From: Clostridium sp. CAG:568
GTDB lineage: Bacteria > Bacillota_I > Bacilli_A > RFN20 > CAG-288
Assembly (NCBI GenBank): GCA_000434395.1
Contig: FR878764.1
Span: 1-54,602 of the forward strand
Length of the DNA stretch: 54,602 bases
Direction: 5' to 3'
Made by a program: the position numbers and the translations under genes. A model generated the notes under the pieces. It did no database searches. It saw nothing but the letters and a program-made list of their open reading frames with translations, and was not told where the DNA came from. Shown here piece after piece: positions 16,738 through 25,560 of the stretch. The first letter of the stretch is position 1. Every line of letters starts with the position of its first letter.

Positions 16738-18166
16738 CTTTTTTATCCTTCTCTATCGAATCTTCACTAGGTAATGTCAATTTTGTAGGATCAAATCTTC
16801 TCTCTTCATTATGATTATTTGATTTATAAGATGAATTATCTTTTTTAACTTCATCATCATTATGACTTGCAAATCCAAAAGGGTTAGCTGCAGCTTGTTC
16901 TTTATTGCTTTGTGGACGTGGCTTAAAACCGAAAGGCCCCGGCTTAGAGAATCCTCTTCCACCTTTACTATTGTGTTGTTGACTGTTATTATGACCATTC
17001 TTATTATTAAAATGATTATTGTTCTTGTTTCCGTTTTTATTCATGTCGTTAATTTCCTCCATATTTTCTATAACATCTTTCTCATCTTCTTCAGTTTCTT
17101 CCTTTGTATCTAATTTTTCCACATTAAAATCAGGTGGATCATCTTCATCATAATCATCACAATCCTCTAAAGAATTTTTATACTTCAATTCTTCTTTTTG
17201 ATTGATTTGTGGTGCAAAAGTCAAGCCTTCAGGCTTGTTCTTCTTTATTGTATCAACAATATTTGCTTGAGTCTTTTCCTCTTCTTCATCATCTAGTTCT
17301 TCACCTTTAGAGATCTTATCCCATTGAGCTCTAGAATAAGTTCTATAAGTATCGCCGTCAGTTACAGTGATAGTATCAGCGATGATATTTACAGATTTTA
17401 CAGTCCATGTAACATCTTCAATTTCAGCTGTATCACCAGAGTTAGGATATAGTGGTCTAAATTCTTTGTAATAGTCATTTTCGTATCCGAGACAACACAT
17501 CAAGCTTCCGCATTGACCAGATAATTTTTGAACGTTAAAGTTGGGCTTCTCTATTTGATTTTTTATCATTGAAATAGGCGTTCCATTGAAATGACTTAAA
17601 AATGTTTTGCAGCATAAAGGCAATCCACAAACACCTATTCCGCCTATTAATTTTGCTCTATCCTTATTACCTATTTGTCTCATTATAGGATGGATATGAA
17701 ATTGATTTTTAAATAATAGTAGGAAATTTCTATAATCTACTTTATCAGGTGAAGTATAAATGACCATCGCTTTTTTGCAATCTAAAGAGACTCTAACTTC
17801 TACAACTCTCATTCCCATATTCGTCTCATCACTTTGCTTTTGCGAAAACTCTGCCATTTGTCTTTCTAATGCGTGATTTGCATTAAAAGCCTTCATGTCT
17901 TCAGGTGTTGCCCTTCTTAAAATAGGAGGAAAAGCTGTCAAAAAATCAGGATTGTTTTTCTCTTCTTCACTAGCTTTTATAACGCCTTTAATTCTAACTA
18001 ATTCCAATCCGATATCAGATGAATCCGTAACGACAAAAGAATAAGAAGGTGTATCTTCAAAACAAGATATAAAAGAATCGGGTTTATAACCCCAACAAGC
18101 CTTACAAATAAACCTATCTTTTTTTTCACCAACTTCGTTTTCTATTTGTGTTGATTTATCGTCCAT
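16724..18166 (-). CDS. ricT: PSP1-domain protein RicT (YaaT) with long C-terminal extension
   Basis: 480 residues against about 275 in B. subtilis. The N-terminal 270 residues are the PSP1 domain with conserved cysteines (GVCGLPLCCKTFL and GQCGSLMCCLGYEND); in B. subtilis RicT joins RicA and RicF in a complex that binds Fe-S clusters and affects RNase Y. The remaining roughly 200 residues are low-complexity: acidic runs, then Asn/His/Gly-rich sequence and a Lys/Asp tail. It lies between holB and rsmI as in B. subtilis, but yabA, normally in between, is absent. GAGGTG precedes the ATG. The extension may be disordered and RNA-binding; that is a guess. Confidence 0.9.
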   Translation of the reverse strand: MDDKSTQIENEVGEKKDRFICKACWGYKPDSFISCFEDTPSYSFVVTDSSDIGLELVRIKGVIKASEEEKNNPDFLTAFPPILRRATPEDMKAFNANHALERQMAEFSQKQSDETNMGMRVVEVRVSLDCKKAMVIYTSPDKVDYRNFLLLFKNQFHIHPIMRQIGNKDRAKLIGGIGVCGLPLCCKTFLSHFNGTPISMIKNQIEKPNFNVQKLSGQCGSLMCCLGYENDYYKEFRPLYPNSGDTAEIEDVTWTVKSVNIIADTITVTDGDTYRTYSRAQWDKISKGEELDDEEEEKTQANIVDTIKKNKPEGLTFAPQINQKEELKYKNSLEDCDDYDEDDPPDFNVEKLDTKEETEEDEKDVIENMEEINDMNKNGNKNNNHFNNKNGHNNSQQHNSKGGRGFSKPGPFGFKPRPQSNKEQAAANPFGFASHNDDEVKKDNSSYKSNNHNEERRFDPTKLTLPSEDSIEKDKKDAKN

Positions 18167-18187
18167 AAACTCACCTCGATCTAAGTA

Positions 18188-19165
18188 TTATTCTTTTACA
18201 TTCAAAAGTATCAATCCGAGTCTCGCTAATATTCCCGTGAAAGACATATTAGCATTGCTCTCCTTAACACTTTCATCTAACAACATACTAGCTTTACTAG
18301 CTTTCTCTATATCACAACTATGTTTAACTATGCTGTCTTTATAGACAGAGAATTGCCCATCCTGAACCATTATATCCTTAAAATAACGAGACAATCCCCC
18401 GTAAAACCAATTATAACATGTAGAGCCTTTTAATCTATCAGCAGCATCGTTCATCAAACTAAAAACGGCTTCTTTATTAGATTTATCATATGCTTTTATG
18501 AATTTATCTAACGCCAACACTGTAGCTAAGAAATCTTTATCTTGACCGATTGATTCCAATCTATTTAAATCTCCAGACATATCACTTAAGAAATATGAAT
18601 TTTCGTGATTAAATCCATCCGTTATCAGTTTGTTATATAAATAATCTCTAGGAATAGCTTCTAATCTTATTTCTTCACATCTGGATCTGATAGTCGGCAA
18701 CACTCTTTCAATGTTCGATGTAGTAAGTATAGCCGTGAGACCTGGGGCGGGCTCCTCCAAGAATTTCAGCATGGCATTAGCCACTTTTTGAAGAATGTTA
18801 TCGGCTTGTAAAATGACATAGGACATACGTTGGGAAGATACTTTTTTATTCTCGACTGAGCTCATAGAATATTTATCTCTCAAAGTTATTATGTCATCTT
18901 TCTTGATGAGACCAATTCTTCCATCAATCAAATAAAAATCAGGTCTAACTCCTGCCATAAATCTTTTACAAGAGTCACATTTTCCACACGCTAAACCACC
19001 GCTCTCACAATTTAATGTTTGAGCGATAAATAAACTTGCTTCTTCAAAAGGACATCTAGGAGAGCCAAACAAAAGATACGCTTGCGATATTCTTTTGTTC
19101 TCCATGGCATTTTGAAGAATAGTCGCTAATCTAGGTTCAAGCTTTATGAATTCATCTCTATCCAT
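18188..19165 (-). CDS. holB: DNA polymerase III subunit delta'
   Basis: 325 residues; clamp-loader subunit. The P-loop position is degenerate (FGSPRCPFEEAS), as expected for delta', which does not hydrolyse ATP. Zinc-binding CGKCDSCKRF follows, then MLKFLEEP and TTSNIERVLPTIRSRCEEI, matching the delta' sensor region. It starts inside the end of tmk (22-base overlap), the same tmk-holB order as B. subtilis but without yaaQ. The first ~200 residues are confident; the C-terminal collar domain is diverged. Confidence 0.92.
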   Translation of the reverse strand: MDRDEFIKLEPRLATILQNAMENKRISQAYLLFGSPRCPFEEASLFIAQTLNCESGGLACGKCDSCKRFMAGVRPDFYLIDGRIGLIKKDDIITLRDKYSMSSVENKKVSSQRMSYVILQADNILQKVANAMLKFLEEPAPGLTAILTTSNIERVLPTIRSRCEEIRLEAIPRDYLYNKLITDGFNHENSYFLSDMSGDLNRLESIGQDKDFLATVLALDKFIKAYDKSNKEAVFSLMNDAADRLKGSTCYNWFYGGLSRYFKDIMVQDGQFSVYKDSIVKHSCDIEKASKASMLLDESVKESNANMSFTGILARLGLILLNVKE

Positions 19166-19797
19166 TTAGCTTCGATAACTCCCGCTATTTGCATAGCTTC
19201 ATCTTCAAATTGCTGGTAACCATCAATAACCTTAATTCTTTCAGGGAATCTAGATTTCAATTCTGAATATGCTTCAGCTACCATGTCATAGAATTTTAAT
19301 TTTTGCACATCCAATCTATTCTCTTCATGCTTATCATCTGAATGCATTCTCTTCTGTGCATCGACTGTTTTTATATCGATCAAAAACGTAATATCTGGCC
19401 AAAGTCCATCCATAGCAAAGTTATTGATGGCCATAACTCCATCAAATCCTAGATTTCTAGCATATCCTTGATAGACCAAACTTGAATCAACATATCTATC
19501 GGATAACAAAATGCATTTTTCTTTGAGTAAAGGTTCTAGTTTGGAATGAACCAATTGAGCTCTTGCAGCTGCGAATAACAAAGCTTCACATCTATCATCC
19601 ATATCTGTGTTTTTATTGTCCATAATGATGTTTCTTATGGATTCAGATATAGGTACGCCACCCGGTTCTCTAACCGAATATACATTGTATCCTCTAGCAG
19701 TCAAAATCTCATTAACTCTTTTCATTATGGATGATTTTCCACATCCATCTATGCCTTCAAAAGAAATGAATAATCCATTCTTTTCTTCTTTCTTCAT
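19144..19797 (-). CDS. tmk: Thymidylate kinase
   Basis: 217 residues from the ATG at 19797, which overlaps the recR stop (TGATG) and has AAGGAG 8 bases upstream; a GTG one codon earlier is possible. Phosphorylates dTMP to dTDP. P-loop EGIDGCGKSS, the VREPGG motif, and DRYVDSSLVYQGYAR are diagnostic of the family. Coupled to recR above and holB below. With tdk at 37192 the window encodes two steps of thymidine salvage. Confidence 0.96.
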   Translation of the reverse strand: MKKEEKNGLFISFEGIDGCGKSSIMKRVNEILTARGYNVYSVREPGGVPISESIRNIIMDNKNTDMDDRCEALLFAAARAQLVHSKLEPLLKEKCILLSDRYVDSSLVYQGYARNLGFDGVMAINNFAMDGLWPDITFLIDIKTVDAQKRMHSDDKHEENRLDVQKLKFYDMVAEAYSELKSRFPERIKVIDGYQQFEDEAMQIAGVIEAKWIEMNS

Positions 19798-20408
19798 CAC
19801 TCGTTCTCCTTTCCTACTAAAACTCTGCCTTTTATAGCTTCACTCATAGTTAAAGGATCAGCATATTCAATAATTGCCCCAGATGGCAATCCTTGAGCAG
19901 GTTTTGTGACTTTGCAAGATGAATTCTTCAATAAATTAGCTATATAAAGAGCTGTTGTTTCACCTTCCAAATCTTTATTGGTCACAGCTATTACTTCTTG
20001 AATTCCTTCTTCTTTCACCTTCTTCATCAAAGCATCCAAACCTATAGAACTCGGAGTTCTATGGTTAGCTGGAGACAAACTTCCTCTCAATACAAAATAC
20101 AATCCGTGATAAGCATCAGTCGATTCAATCGAATAAACATCTTTACTGTCTGTGACTACCAAAACAGTCTTTCTATCCCTTGTCATATCATCACAAATAG
20201 GGCATTCTTCATCATCGATTAAAAGCCCACATTTAAGACATCTATGGACCTTTTGAATCGCTTGATTCAACACTTCTTCAAATGCAATCAAATCACTTTT
20301 GGGCAAGCTCAAAGCAGCATATGCCATTCGATATGCTGATTTGCTTCCTACGGAAGGAAGCTTCTTAAAAAATTCCGCTATATCTTTTACCGATTTAGAA
20401 GTTTCCAT
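19797..20408 (-). CDS. recR: Recombination protein RecR
   Basis: 203 residues from the ATG at 20408 (METSKSVKDIAEFF), the usual family length; longer in-frame starts lie inside ybaB and would add a non-homologous tail. Structure: N-terminal helix-hairpin-helix (KKLPSVGSKSAYRMA), zinc finger CLKCGLLIDDEECPIC, then a Toprim domain (VVTDSKDVYSIE, YFVLRGSLSP). It works with RecO/RecF at gaps. It overlaps ybaB by 14 bases and tmk by one, part of the conserved dnaX-ybaB-recR unit. Confidence 0.95.
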   Translation of the reverse strand: METSKSVKDIAEFFKKLPSVGSKSAYRMAYAALSLPKSDLIAFEEVLNQAIQKVHRCLKCGLLIDDEECPICDDMTRDRKTVLVVTDSKDVYSIESTDAYHGLYFVLRGSLSPANHRTPSSIGLDALMKKVKEEGIQEVIAVTNKDLEGETTALYIANLLKNSSCKVTKPAQGLPSGAIIEYADPLTMSEAIKGRVLVGKENE

Positions 20409-20835
20409 CGTTGGGATTAAAGCCACCAAATCCATTAGGCAAATCGATGTCGTCGTCATCTTCTTCATCATCGTCATCTTTTTTCTTTTCCATGAAAGTT
20501 TTGACCATGATGGCTTGTGTCTCTTCTGAGAACATTTTTTCTAGTTCTTTTCTTTCGGCAGCGATTGCGTCACAGCAATTGTTAAAAGCCATAGTCAAAG
20601 CTTCACCTACTTGTTCAGCAGAGTATAAAGCCAAATATTTAGGTGAAATAATAACTGAACTAACCTTATAACTTCCTAACATCTTAATCTTCACTCTACC
20701 ATCTGCTACTATAGAATTGAATTCCTTGTTTTCTAAGTTTTTTATACGCTCACTAAATCTTGCTTGCACATCTCTAGCTTTAGATGCGACTTCACTAATT
20801 TTCTTCATATCATTTTTTTGTTGCTCTTGTGCCAT
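20395..20835 (-). CDS. YbaB/EbfC family nucleoid-associated protein
   Basis: 146 residues. The N-terminal half matches YbaB: a helical hairpin, then VADGRVKIKMLGSYKVSSVIISP and a helical C-terminal part. The family binds DNA as a dimer and almost always sits between dnaX and recR, as here. The tail carries an acidic run (KKKDDDDEEDDDDID) and a Gly/Asn-rich end that normal YbaB proteins (about 105 residues) lack. GGAG lies 9 bases before the ATG, and the dnaX stop is just upstream. Confidence 0.88.
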   Translation of the reverse strand: MAQEQQKNDMKKISEVASKARDVQARFSERIKNLENKEFNSIVADGRVKIKMLGSYKVSSVIISPKYLALYSAEQVGEALTMAFNNCCDAIAAERKELEKMFSEETQAIMVKTFMEKKKDDDDEEDDDDIDLPNGFGGFNPNDGNF

Positions 20836-20836
20836 G

Positions 20837-22600
20837 TTAATTTTCTCCTTTTAATTCTTTCAAAAACAAATCAGCGTTAGTTTCTTCATCATCCTTCTTT
20901 TCTTGACTATCTAATTGTATAGGAGTTTCATCAGGAAGTGTGTTGTTTTTTAATCTTTCTTTGAATACTTCTACCAGTTTATTAAACCGAGAAGTTGATA
21001 AACCTATAACTAATGGTGATTTTGAGAAGTTAAATTCAAGCAATTGTTTGAATTTATCCATATTATCTGGATTAGAAATCACCGCCAAGTCTTTATCATA
21101 GTCGGAAGTCACTACTAACATAGAATCAGTCGCTATAGCTGGCTTAGATTTCATCAAAGCTAGTAAACAGTCTTGCAAGCTCGGATTTTCTAAATCCATA
21201 ATATCCCATTTCTTCAAATAATCTTTTCTCAAATTCTTATCACCGTGTTTCATTATTGATAGGATTTGATCATCTGAATAAGATTCACTTGTTTCAACCG
21301 GTTTTATCTCTTCTTTTTCCACTTCTTTCTTCTCTTCTTTTATAACCTTAGGCTCTGGCTTTGGTTCTTCTTCCAATGGCTTAAATGAAGATAATAAATC
21401 AGTTTGGGATTGTATCGGTTCCTCTACTTTATCTTCTACTTTAGTCTGTAGTTGTGTTACCTGTTTTTTCTCTTCTACAGCTATTCTTTTTATAGGCTTA
21501 GAGACTGGCTTTACCTCAACTTGTTCTTCCACTCCAGAACATAATTTAATCAAGGCTAATTCAAAGACATCCATCAAATCTTGAGCAAATCTATAATCTC
21601 TTTCTGCTTGGATTAAATTTTGTATATCTCTTTGTGCTTCTTGCTTAGATATATCAGAAAGTGAATCGGCTTGCTTAAGACTCAATTCTTTTAACAATTT
21701 TTCATCACCACCAAAGCTTCTAATGATAATGTCTTTGTAGATTCCTTCGAGTTCTCTTGTAACCCTGACGATATCCATTCCTTTATCATAGAAATTTCTA
21801 GCTTTGATCAATAATTCTTGAAGATTTCCTTCATGGGCCAATTGGATGAGCTCTATCTTGTTATCGATATCCAACAATCCAAACAAGGTTTCTATTGTCT
21901 CTTCATCAATTTTTGTTCCACCAAAAGATACAGCTTGGTCCAATATTGAGAGAGCATCTCTAACACCACCCAAAGCCAGCTCGACAATCTTATTTATAGC
22001 GCCTTTGGTATATCCAATACCTTCATTCTTCAAAATGTATTCAATTCTTCCATATAAGTCTTTATCTTCCACTTTAGAGAAATCAAATCTTTGAACTCTC
22101 GACAATATAGTTGGAAGAATAGATTGGGGCTCCGTTGTACACAAAATGAATATGACATAACTTGGTGGTTCTTCCAAAGTCTTCAACAAGGCGTTGAATG
22201 CGGGCTCTGTCATGTTGTGACACTCATCGATGATATAAACCTTATATCTTCCCATCAAAGGCTGGTAATTGACTTGAGTGACCAAGTCTCTGACATTGTC
22301 GACTCCAGAATTAGATGCGGCATCAATTTCTATGACGTCAGGATGACTTCCTGTTGCGATGGATTTGCAAGAATCGCATTTCAAACACTGATGGCCTAAT
22401 CCTTCTTTGCAGTTTAAAGCTTTGGCAAACAATCTTGCCATAGAAGTCTTTCCTGTTCCTCTCGGTCCACAGAAAAGGTAGCCGTGACCTATCTTGTCCT
22501 CTCTCAAGGAGTTTTCTAAAGTCTTTACTATTGCTTTTTGACCTACTACTTGTTCGAAGCTTTGAGGTCTATATTTGTTGTATAGTGCTTGATATGCCAT
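20837..22600 (-). CDS. dnaX: DNA polymerase III subunits gamma/tau
   Basis: 587 residues; the ATPase of the clamp loader. Walker A GPRGTGKT is near residue 46, zinc knuckle CLKCDSCKSI, Walker B IIDECHN and the sensor region ILCTTEPQSILPTILSRVQRFDF. The middle (about 365-450) is a low-complexity Lys/Glu/Val/Pro linker and the C-terminus a tau-like domain. GGTGG lies before the ATG and a TATAAT -10 on the minus strand at 22625-22620 suggests a short leader. It heads the operon running to rsmI. No clear programmed-frameshift site was found. Confidence 0.95.
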   Translation of the reverse strand: MAYQALYNKYRPQSFEQVVGQKAIVKTLENSLREDKIGHGYLFCGPRGTGKTSMARLFAKALNCKEGLGHQCLKCDSCKSIATGSHPDVIEIDAASNSGVDNVRDLVTQVNYQPLMGRYKVYIIDECHNMTEPAFNALLKTLEEPPSYVIFILCTTEPQSILPTILSRVQRFDFSKVEDKDLYGRIEYILKNEGIGYTKGAINKIVELALGGVRDALSILDQAVSFGGTKIDEETIETLFGLLDIDNKIELIQLAHEGNLQELLIKARNFYDKGMDIVRVTRELEGIYKDIIIRSFGGDEKLLKELSLKQADSLSDISKQEAQRDIQNLIQAERDYRFAQDLMDVFELALIKLCSGVEEQVEVKPVSKPIKRIAVEEKKQVTQLQTKVEDKVEEPIQSQTDLLSSFKPLEEEPKPEPKVIKEEKKEVEKEEIKPVETSESYSDDQILSIMKHGDKNLRKDYLKKWDIMDLENPSLQDCLLALMKSKPAIATDSMLVVTSDYDKDLAVISNPDNMDKFKQLLEFNFSKSPLVIGLSTSRFNKLVEVFKERLKNNTLPDETPIQLDSQEKKDDEETNADLFLKELKGEN

Positions 22601-22619
22601 TTCAATTCCACCTAATTTT

Positions 22620-22685
22620 ATTATAGTTTATTACCTCTCTTCTTTTTGTCTCTAAAAAGAAGATGAGACAAAACCGATAGAGACA
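22620..22685 (-). promoter_or_regulatory. dnaX promoter region with overlapping inverted repeats
   Basis: TATAAT at 22625-22620 (minus strand) lies about 20 bases before the dnaX ATG. Just upstream, TTTTGTCTC at 22644-22652 pairs with GAGACAAAA at 22665-22673, and TGTCTCTA at 22647-22654 pairs with TAGAGACA at 22678-22685. The two pairings share an arm and exclude each other. They overlap the -35 area, so an operator is as likely as an RNA switch. Confidence 0.4.
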
Positions 22686-22690
22686 TTCAT

Positions 22691-22720
22691 AAAAAGCCAT
22701 CACTCATATCAGGTGATGGC
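22691..22720 (-). terminator. dnaN terminator
   Basis: 8-bp stem (GCCATCAC at 22696-22703, GTGATGGC at 22713-22720) followed on the minus strand by TTTTTA. It lies just after the dnaN stop and separates dnaN from the dnaX operon. Confidence 0.88.
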
Positions 22721-22740
22721 AATATCAACTAATTTAACCC

Positions 22741-23874
22741 TTATACGCTTGCACGGATTGGAGTGATGATTTGAAGATTAGAATCATCGCCATTTTGAAC
22801 CATAAACAAACGTCCTTCACCAGCAAATGCCAATGTAACTTCCTTAGAATTCAAAGCGTGTACAGCATCTGTGACAAACTTAATATTGAATCCGATTTGG
22901 AATATATCGCCGTTAAACGATGCATTCTTCAAATGTTCTTTAGCTGCTCCATAAGATTGGGATGAGGCTGCAATTTCAACTCCCTCAGCGCTGCAGGTCA
23001 ACTTTGCTAGAGGAGTTGCGTCTCCCATAGTGACCAAGGTGACACGATCCAAAGCAGAAATGAATTCGTTAGAATCGACAGTTAATGAGAAAGGAGTAAC
23101 GGCAGGTTTAATCTTCTCAGGCGAAGGGAATTCACCATTGTAAAGTCTTGATTGATAGATTGTATCTCCTACAGAGAACAAAGCTTTTCCATCTCCTAAC
23201 TCCAATTTGACTTCCTTCAAGTTTTCTGTCTTTGCAATCATAGACAATACTTTGACAGGAACTGTGAAACTCATTTCAGGAGCATCAGGTACTTCGATAG
23301 TCTTTTGAGCCAATCTACAAGCATCTGTTGCTAAGAAAGCTATTCTTCCATCACCCGATTTAATATTTATTCCTAAGAAACACTGTCTTGCTCCTTTGAC
23401 AGCCACTGCAAATGAAGTGCATTGATACATGCTGATAAATTGCTCACCGGTGATTGTGACCGATGAGGAAGAAGAAGGATCAGACTCCATTTCAATATCA
23501 GGATATTCTTTAGCATCAATAGAATTGATGTTGTAGAAGGTGTTCTCATCAGATACTGATAAGTTAGTGTCATCAGTTAAATTCAAAGTAATGACATTTC
23601 CAACCATCTTAGTAACCATTTCGACCAAAATTTTGGCTGGAACTTGAATACGGCCAGGTTCAGCTGAAATGATTACATTTTCGCCTTTCTCATCTTTTCC
23701 AGACAATTTTGTCTTTAAAGTGATATTTCCATCACTAGCTAATATTTCCAAAGAATCTTCAGTGACTGTCAATAAGAAATTCATAAATGCAGGTTCACTT
23801 GATTTTGCAGGAATTGCATCTGCAGCTCTTTGGAAGATTTTCTTTAATGCGTCGGCTTTTGCTGTTAATTTCAT
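22741..23874 (-). CDS. dnaN: DNA polymerase III sliding clamp (beta)
   Basis: 377 residues, the normal beta-clamp length with three similar domains. The clamp tethers the polymerase and is loaded by the DnaX/HolB complex encoded downstream. Typical segments include AEPGRIQVPAKILVEMV, FTVPVKVLSMIAK and the end LFMVQNGDDSNLQIITPIRA (compare the usual MP.R ending). AGGAG precedes the ATG by 12 bases. It lies downstream of dnaA with a 190-base spacer containing DnaA boxes, and has its own terminator. Confidence 0.95.
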   Translation of the reverse strand: MKLTAKADALKKIFQRAADAIPAKSSEPAFMNFLLTVTEDSLEILASDGNITLKTKLSGKDEKGENVIISAEPGRIQVPAKILVEMVTKMVGNVITLNLTDDTNLSVSDENTFYNINSIDAKEYPDIEMESDPSSSSSVTITGEQFISMYQCTSFAVAVKGARQCFLGINIKSGDGRIAFLATDACRLAQKTIEVPDAPEMSFTVPVKVLSMIAKTENLKEVKLELGDGKALFSVGDTIYQSRLYNGEFPSPEKIKPAVTPFSLTVDSNEFISALDRVTLVTMGDATPLAKLTCSAEGVEIAASSQSYGAAKEHLKNASFNGDIFQIGFNIKFVTDAVHALNSKEVTLAFAGEGRLFMVQNGDDSNLQIITPIRASV

Positions 23875-24064
23875 TTTGATTTATATCTCCTAATACGTCT
23901 TTAAGTCTTAACGACAATAATAAGGACTGTGGATAAGTGGATAAGTCCAATAGAATTATAGATAATTTGGACTAAAATAGGGCTTTTTTCGTTTGATTTT
24001 AACGGGTTTTCTATAAAATTCCCGCTTACATCCTATCCACATGGCTTTTCGAAATATCCACAAT
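23875..24064. other. dnaA-dnaN intergenic region with DnaA boxes
   Basis: Contains one exact DnaA box in minus orientation (TGTGGATAA, 23928-23936) followed directly by an 8/9 match (23936-23944), plus two 8/9 matches on the plus strand at 24033-24041 and 24054-24062. An AT-rich stretch lies between. In B. subtilis and relatives the unwinding element is in this spacer, with paired boxes flanking DnaA-trio repeats. Here AATAATAAGG beside the exact box could be a weak trio equivalent, which is inference. Confidence 0.65.
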
Positions 24065-25465
24065 TCAAGCATTGTTAACCACATTCTTAGTAGTTACTCT
24101 CTTAGATATCTCACTGAGAGAGGCTTGCAAAGACCTGTCAGTCTTTGTTTGACCACTGATTTTCTTGACCGCAGTCATGACAGTGGAGTGGTCTCTGCCG
24201 AATTCTTTACCGATGTCTTTGAAGGACATATCTAGTAAAGAACGGCACAAATACATGGATATTTGTCTAGCCATTGCGATTTGCAAGGTTCTAACTTTGG
24301 ATTTGACTTGATTTTCAGTGACATTGTAGTAGTTACATACGGCATTGATGATTTTTCCAGGACTGACAGGATCTTTTTCACCGCCACCTCTACCTTTTCT
24401 GTCACCGAACGCTTCTCTACAAAAATTCAAATCTATTTTTCCTGTGTTTTGATGTGTTGTAGATAGGAAGAGAATCTTTTTCAAGTCACCTTCCATGGAG
24501 CGGATGTTGGCAGGGTTATGATCTACCAAATATTGAAGGCTTGAATCATCGAACATCTTTAAATCCAATCCTAAGGATACTATTTTTAGCTTTAATATAT
24601 CCATCATAGTATCTGGTTGAGGTTTTTTGATCATGATGGATAAACCACCGGAGAATCTACTGACTAATCTATCTTCTAGACCATCTAGTTCGGCGGGGCT
24701 TCTATCTGAGGTTATGACTATTTGCTTCTTTTCAGATATCATCGAATTGAATATGTTGAAGAAGAAAGCTGAAGTTGCATTTTTGCCTTTTAAGAACTGT
24801 ATATCATCTATTAATAATATATCTATGGATTTGAAGTACTGCTTGAACGAATCGGCATCGGAGTTTCCTGTGGCGTACTTTACAAATTCATCGATGAATT
24901 GATCGGTGTTTGTATAGAGAACTTTTCTTCCTGGGTATCTTTCTTGATAAGCATTTCCAATAGCGTTTAATAGATGAGTTTTTCCATATCCTGTCGCTGA
25001 ATATATAAATATAGGATTCATAGCGCTAGGGCTAGATACGGCTAACAAAGCAGCTCTAAATGCATCCAAATTAGATTTTCCTTTGACATAGTTGTCGAAG
25101 TTATATTCTTTGCTGATTTTAGTTCCAACAAAGAAAGGTGAAGTTTGATTACTGACTATTTGAGAATCAAATTTAGCTTTTTTGTTGTATGAATTTTCAT
25201 CGATAAAACGCAAAGAATATTCAGTTTGAGTAACTTTCTTCAAAGCATCTATAGTGATGCTTGTAAAGTTAGAACTTGTAGAAAGAACTCTGGCAGCAAC
25301 TTTACTGCTAGCTGTAATAGTAGCGACAGTCTCGGTTAAGGCAATCAGTTTTGTTTCATCAAAATAAGCCTCATAGACTTGGGTATCGTTTAAAGCTTTC
25401 TCTATATATAGTAAAGCTTCGTGCCATATTTTAATCAACTCTTCTTTAGGTGTATCTATTCCCAT
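24065..25465 (-). CDS. dnaA: Chromosomal replication initiator DnaA
   Basis: 466 residues from the ATG at 25465 (MGIDTPKEELIKIWHEAL), which aligns with the usual DnaA start (compare ILDLWNQAL in B. subtilis); GGAG lies 11 bases upstream. The longer frame back to a GTG at 25570 would run through a DnaA box and adds a hydrophobic stretch, so I reject it. Domain III: Walker A SATGYGKTHLLNAIGN (the first Gly residues of the usual GGVGLGKT are changed), Walker B ILLIDDIQFL. Domain IV ends with FGRDHSTVMTAVKKI, the DNA-binding signature. It melts the origin and binds the boxes on both sides of its own gene. Confidence 0.96.
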   Translation of the reverse strand: MGIDTPKEELIKIWHEALLYIEKALNDTQVYEAYFDETKLIALTETVATITASSKVAARVLSTSSNFTSITIDALKKVTQTEYSLRFIDENSYNKKAKFDSQIVSNQTSPFFVGTKISKEYNFDNYVKGKSNLDAFRAALLAVSSPSAMNPIFIYSATGYGKTHLLNAIGNAYQERYPGRKVLYTNTDQFIDEFVKYATGNSDADSFKQYFKSIDILLIDDIQFLKGKNATSAFFFNIFNSMISEKKQIVITSDRSPAELDGLEDRLVSRFSGGLSIMIKKPQPDTMMDILKLKIVSLGLDLKMFDDSSLQYLVDHNPANIRSMEGDLKKILFLSTTHQNTGKIDLNFCREAFGDRKGRGGGEKDPVSPGKIINAVCNYYNVTENQVKSKVRTLQIAMARQISMYLCRSLLDMSFKDIGKEFGRDHSTVMTAVKKISGQTKTDRSLQASLSEISKRVTTKNVVNNA

Positions 25466-25560
25466 ATAGGCATAATCTCCAAATTTAAGCGATGTAAGGA
25501 TACCACCTAAAAGGTTAGTTTTCCACATCAACAGCATACCTAAAAGTAGTTCAAATTGAG

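Noticed and set aside
20409..20477. N-terminal extension of recR
   Set aside because: The extra residues match no RecR family member and come from the ybaB 3' end in another frame.
20411..20671. Plus-strand frame with a long Ser run
   Set aside because: It is the complement of the acidic run at the end of the YbaB-type gene; no ribosome site.
20837..22600. Programmed frameshift in dnaX
   Set aside because: A run GAGAAAAAACAG is present, but it does not form a good slippery heptamer in frame and no stem-loop follows.
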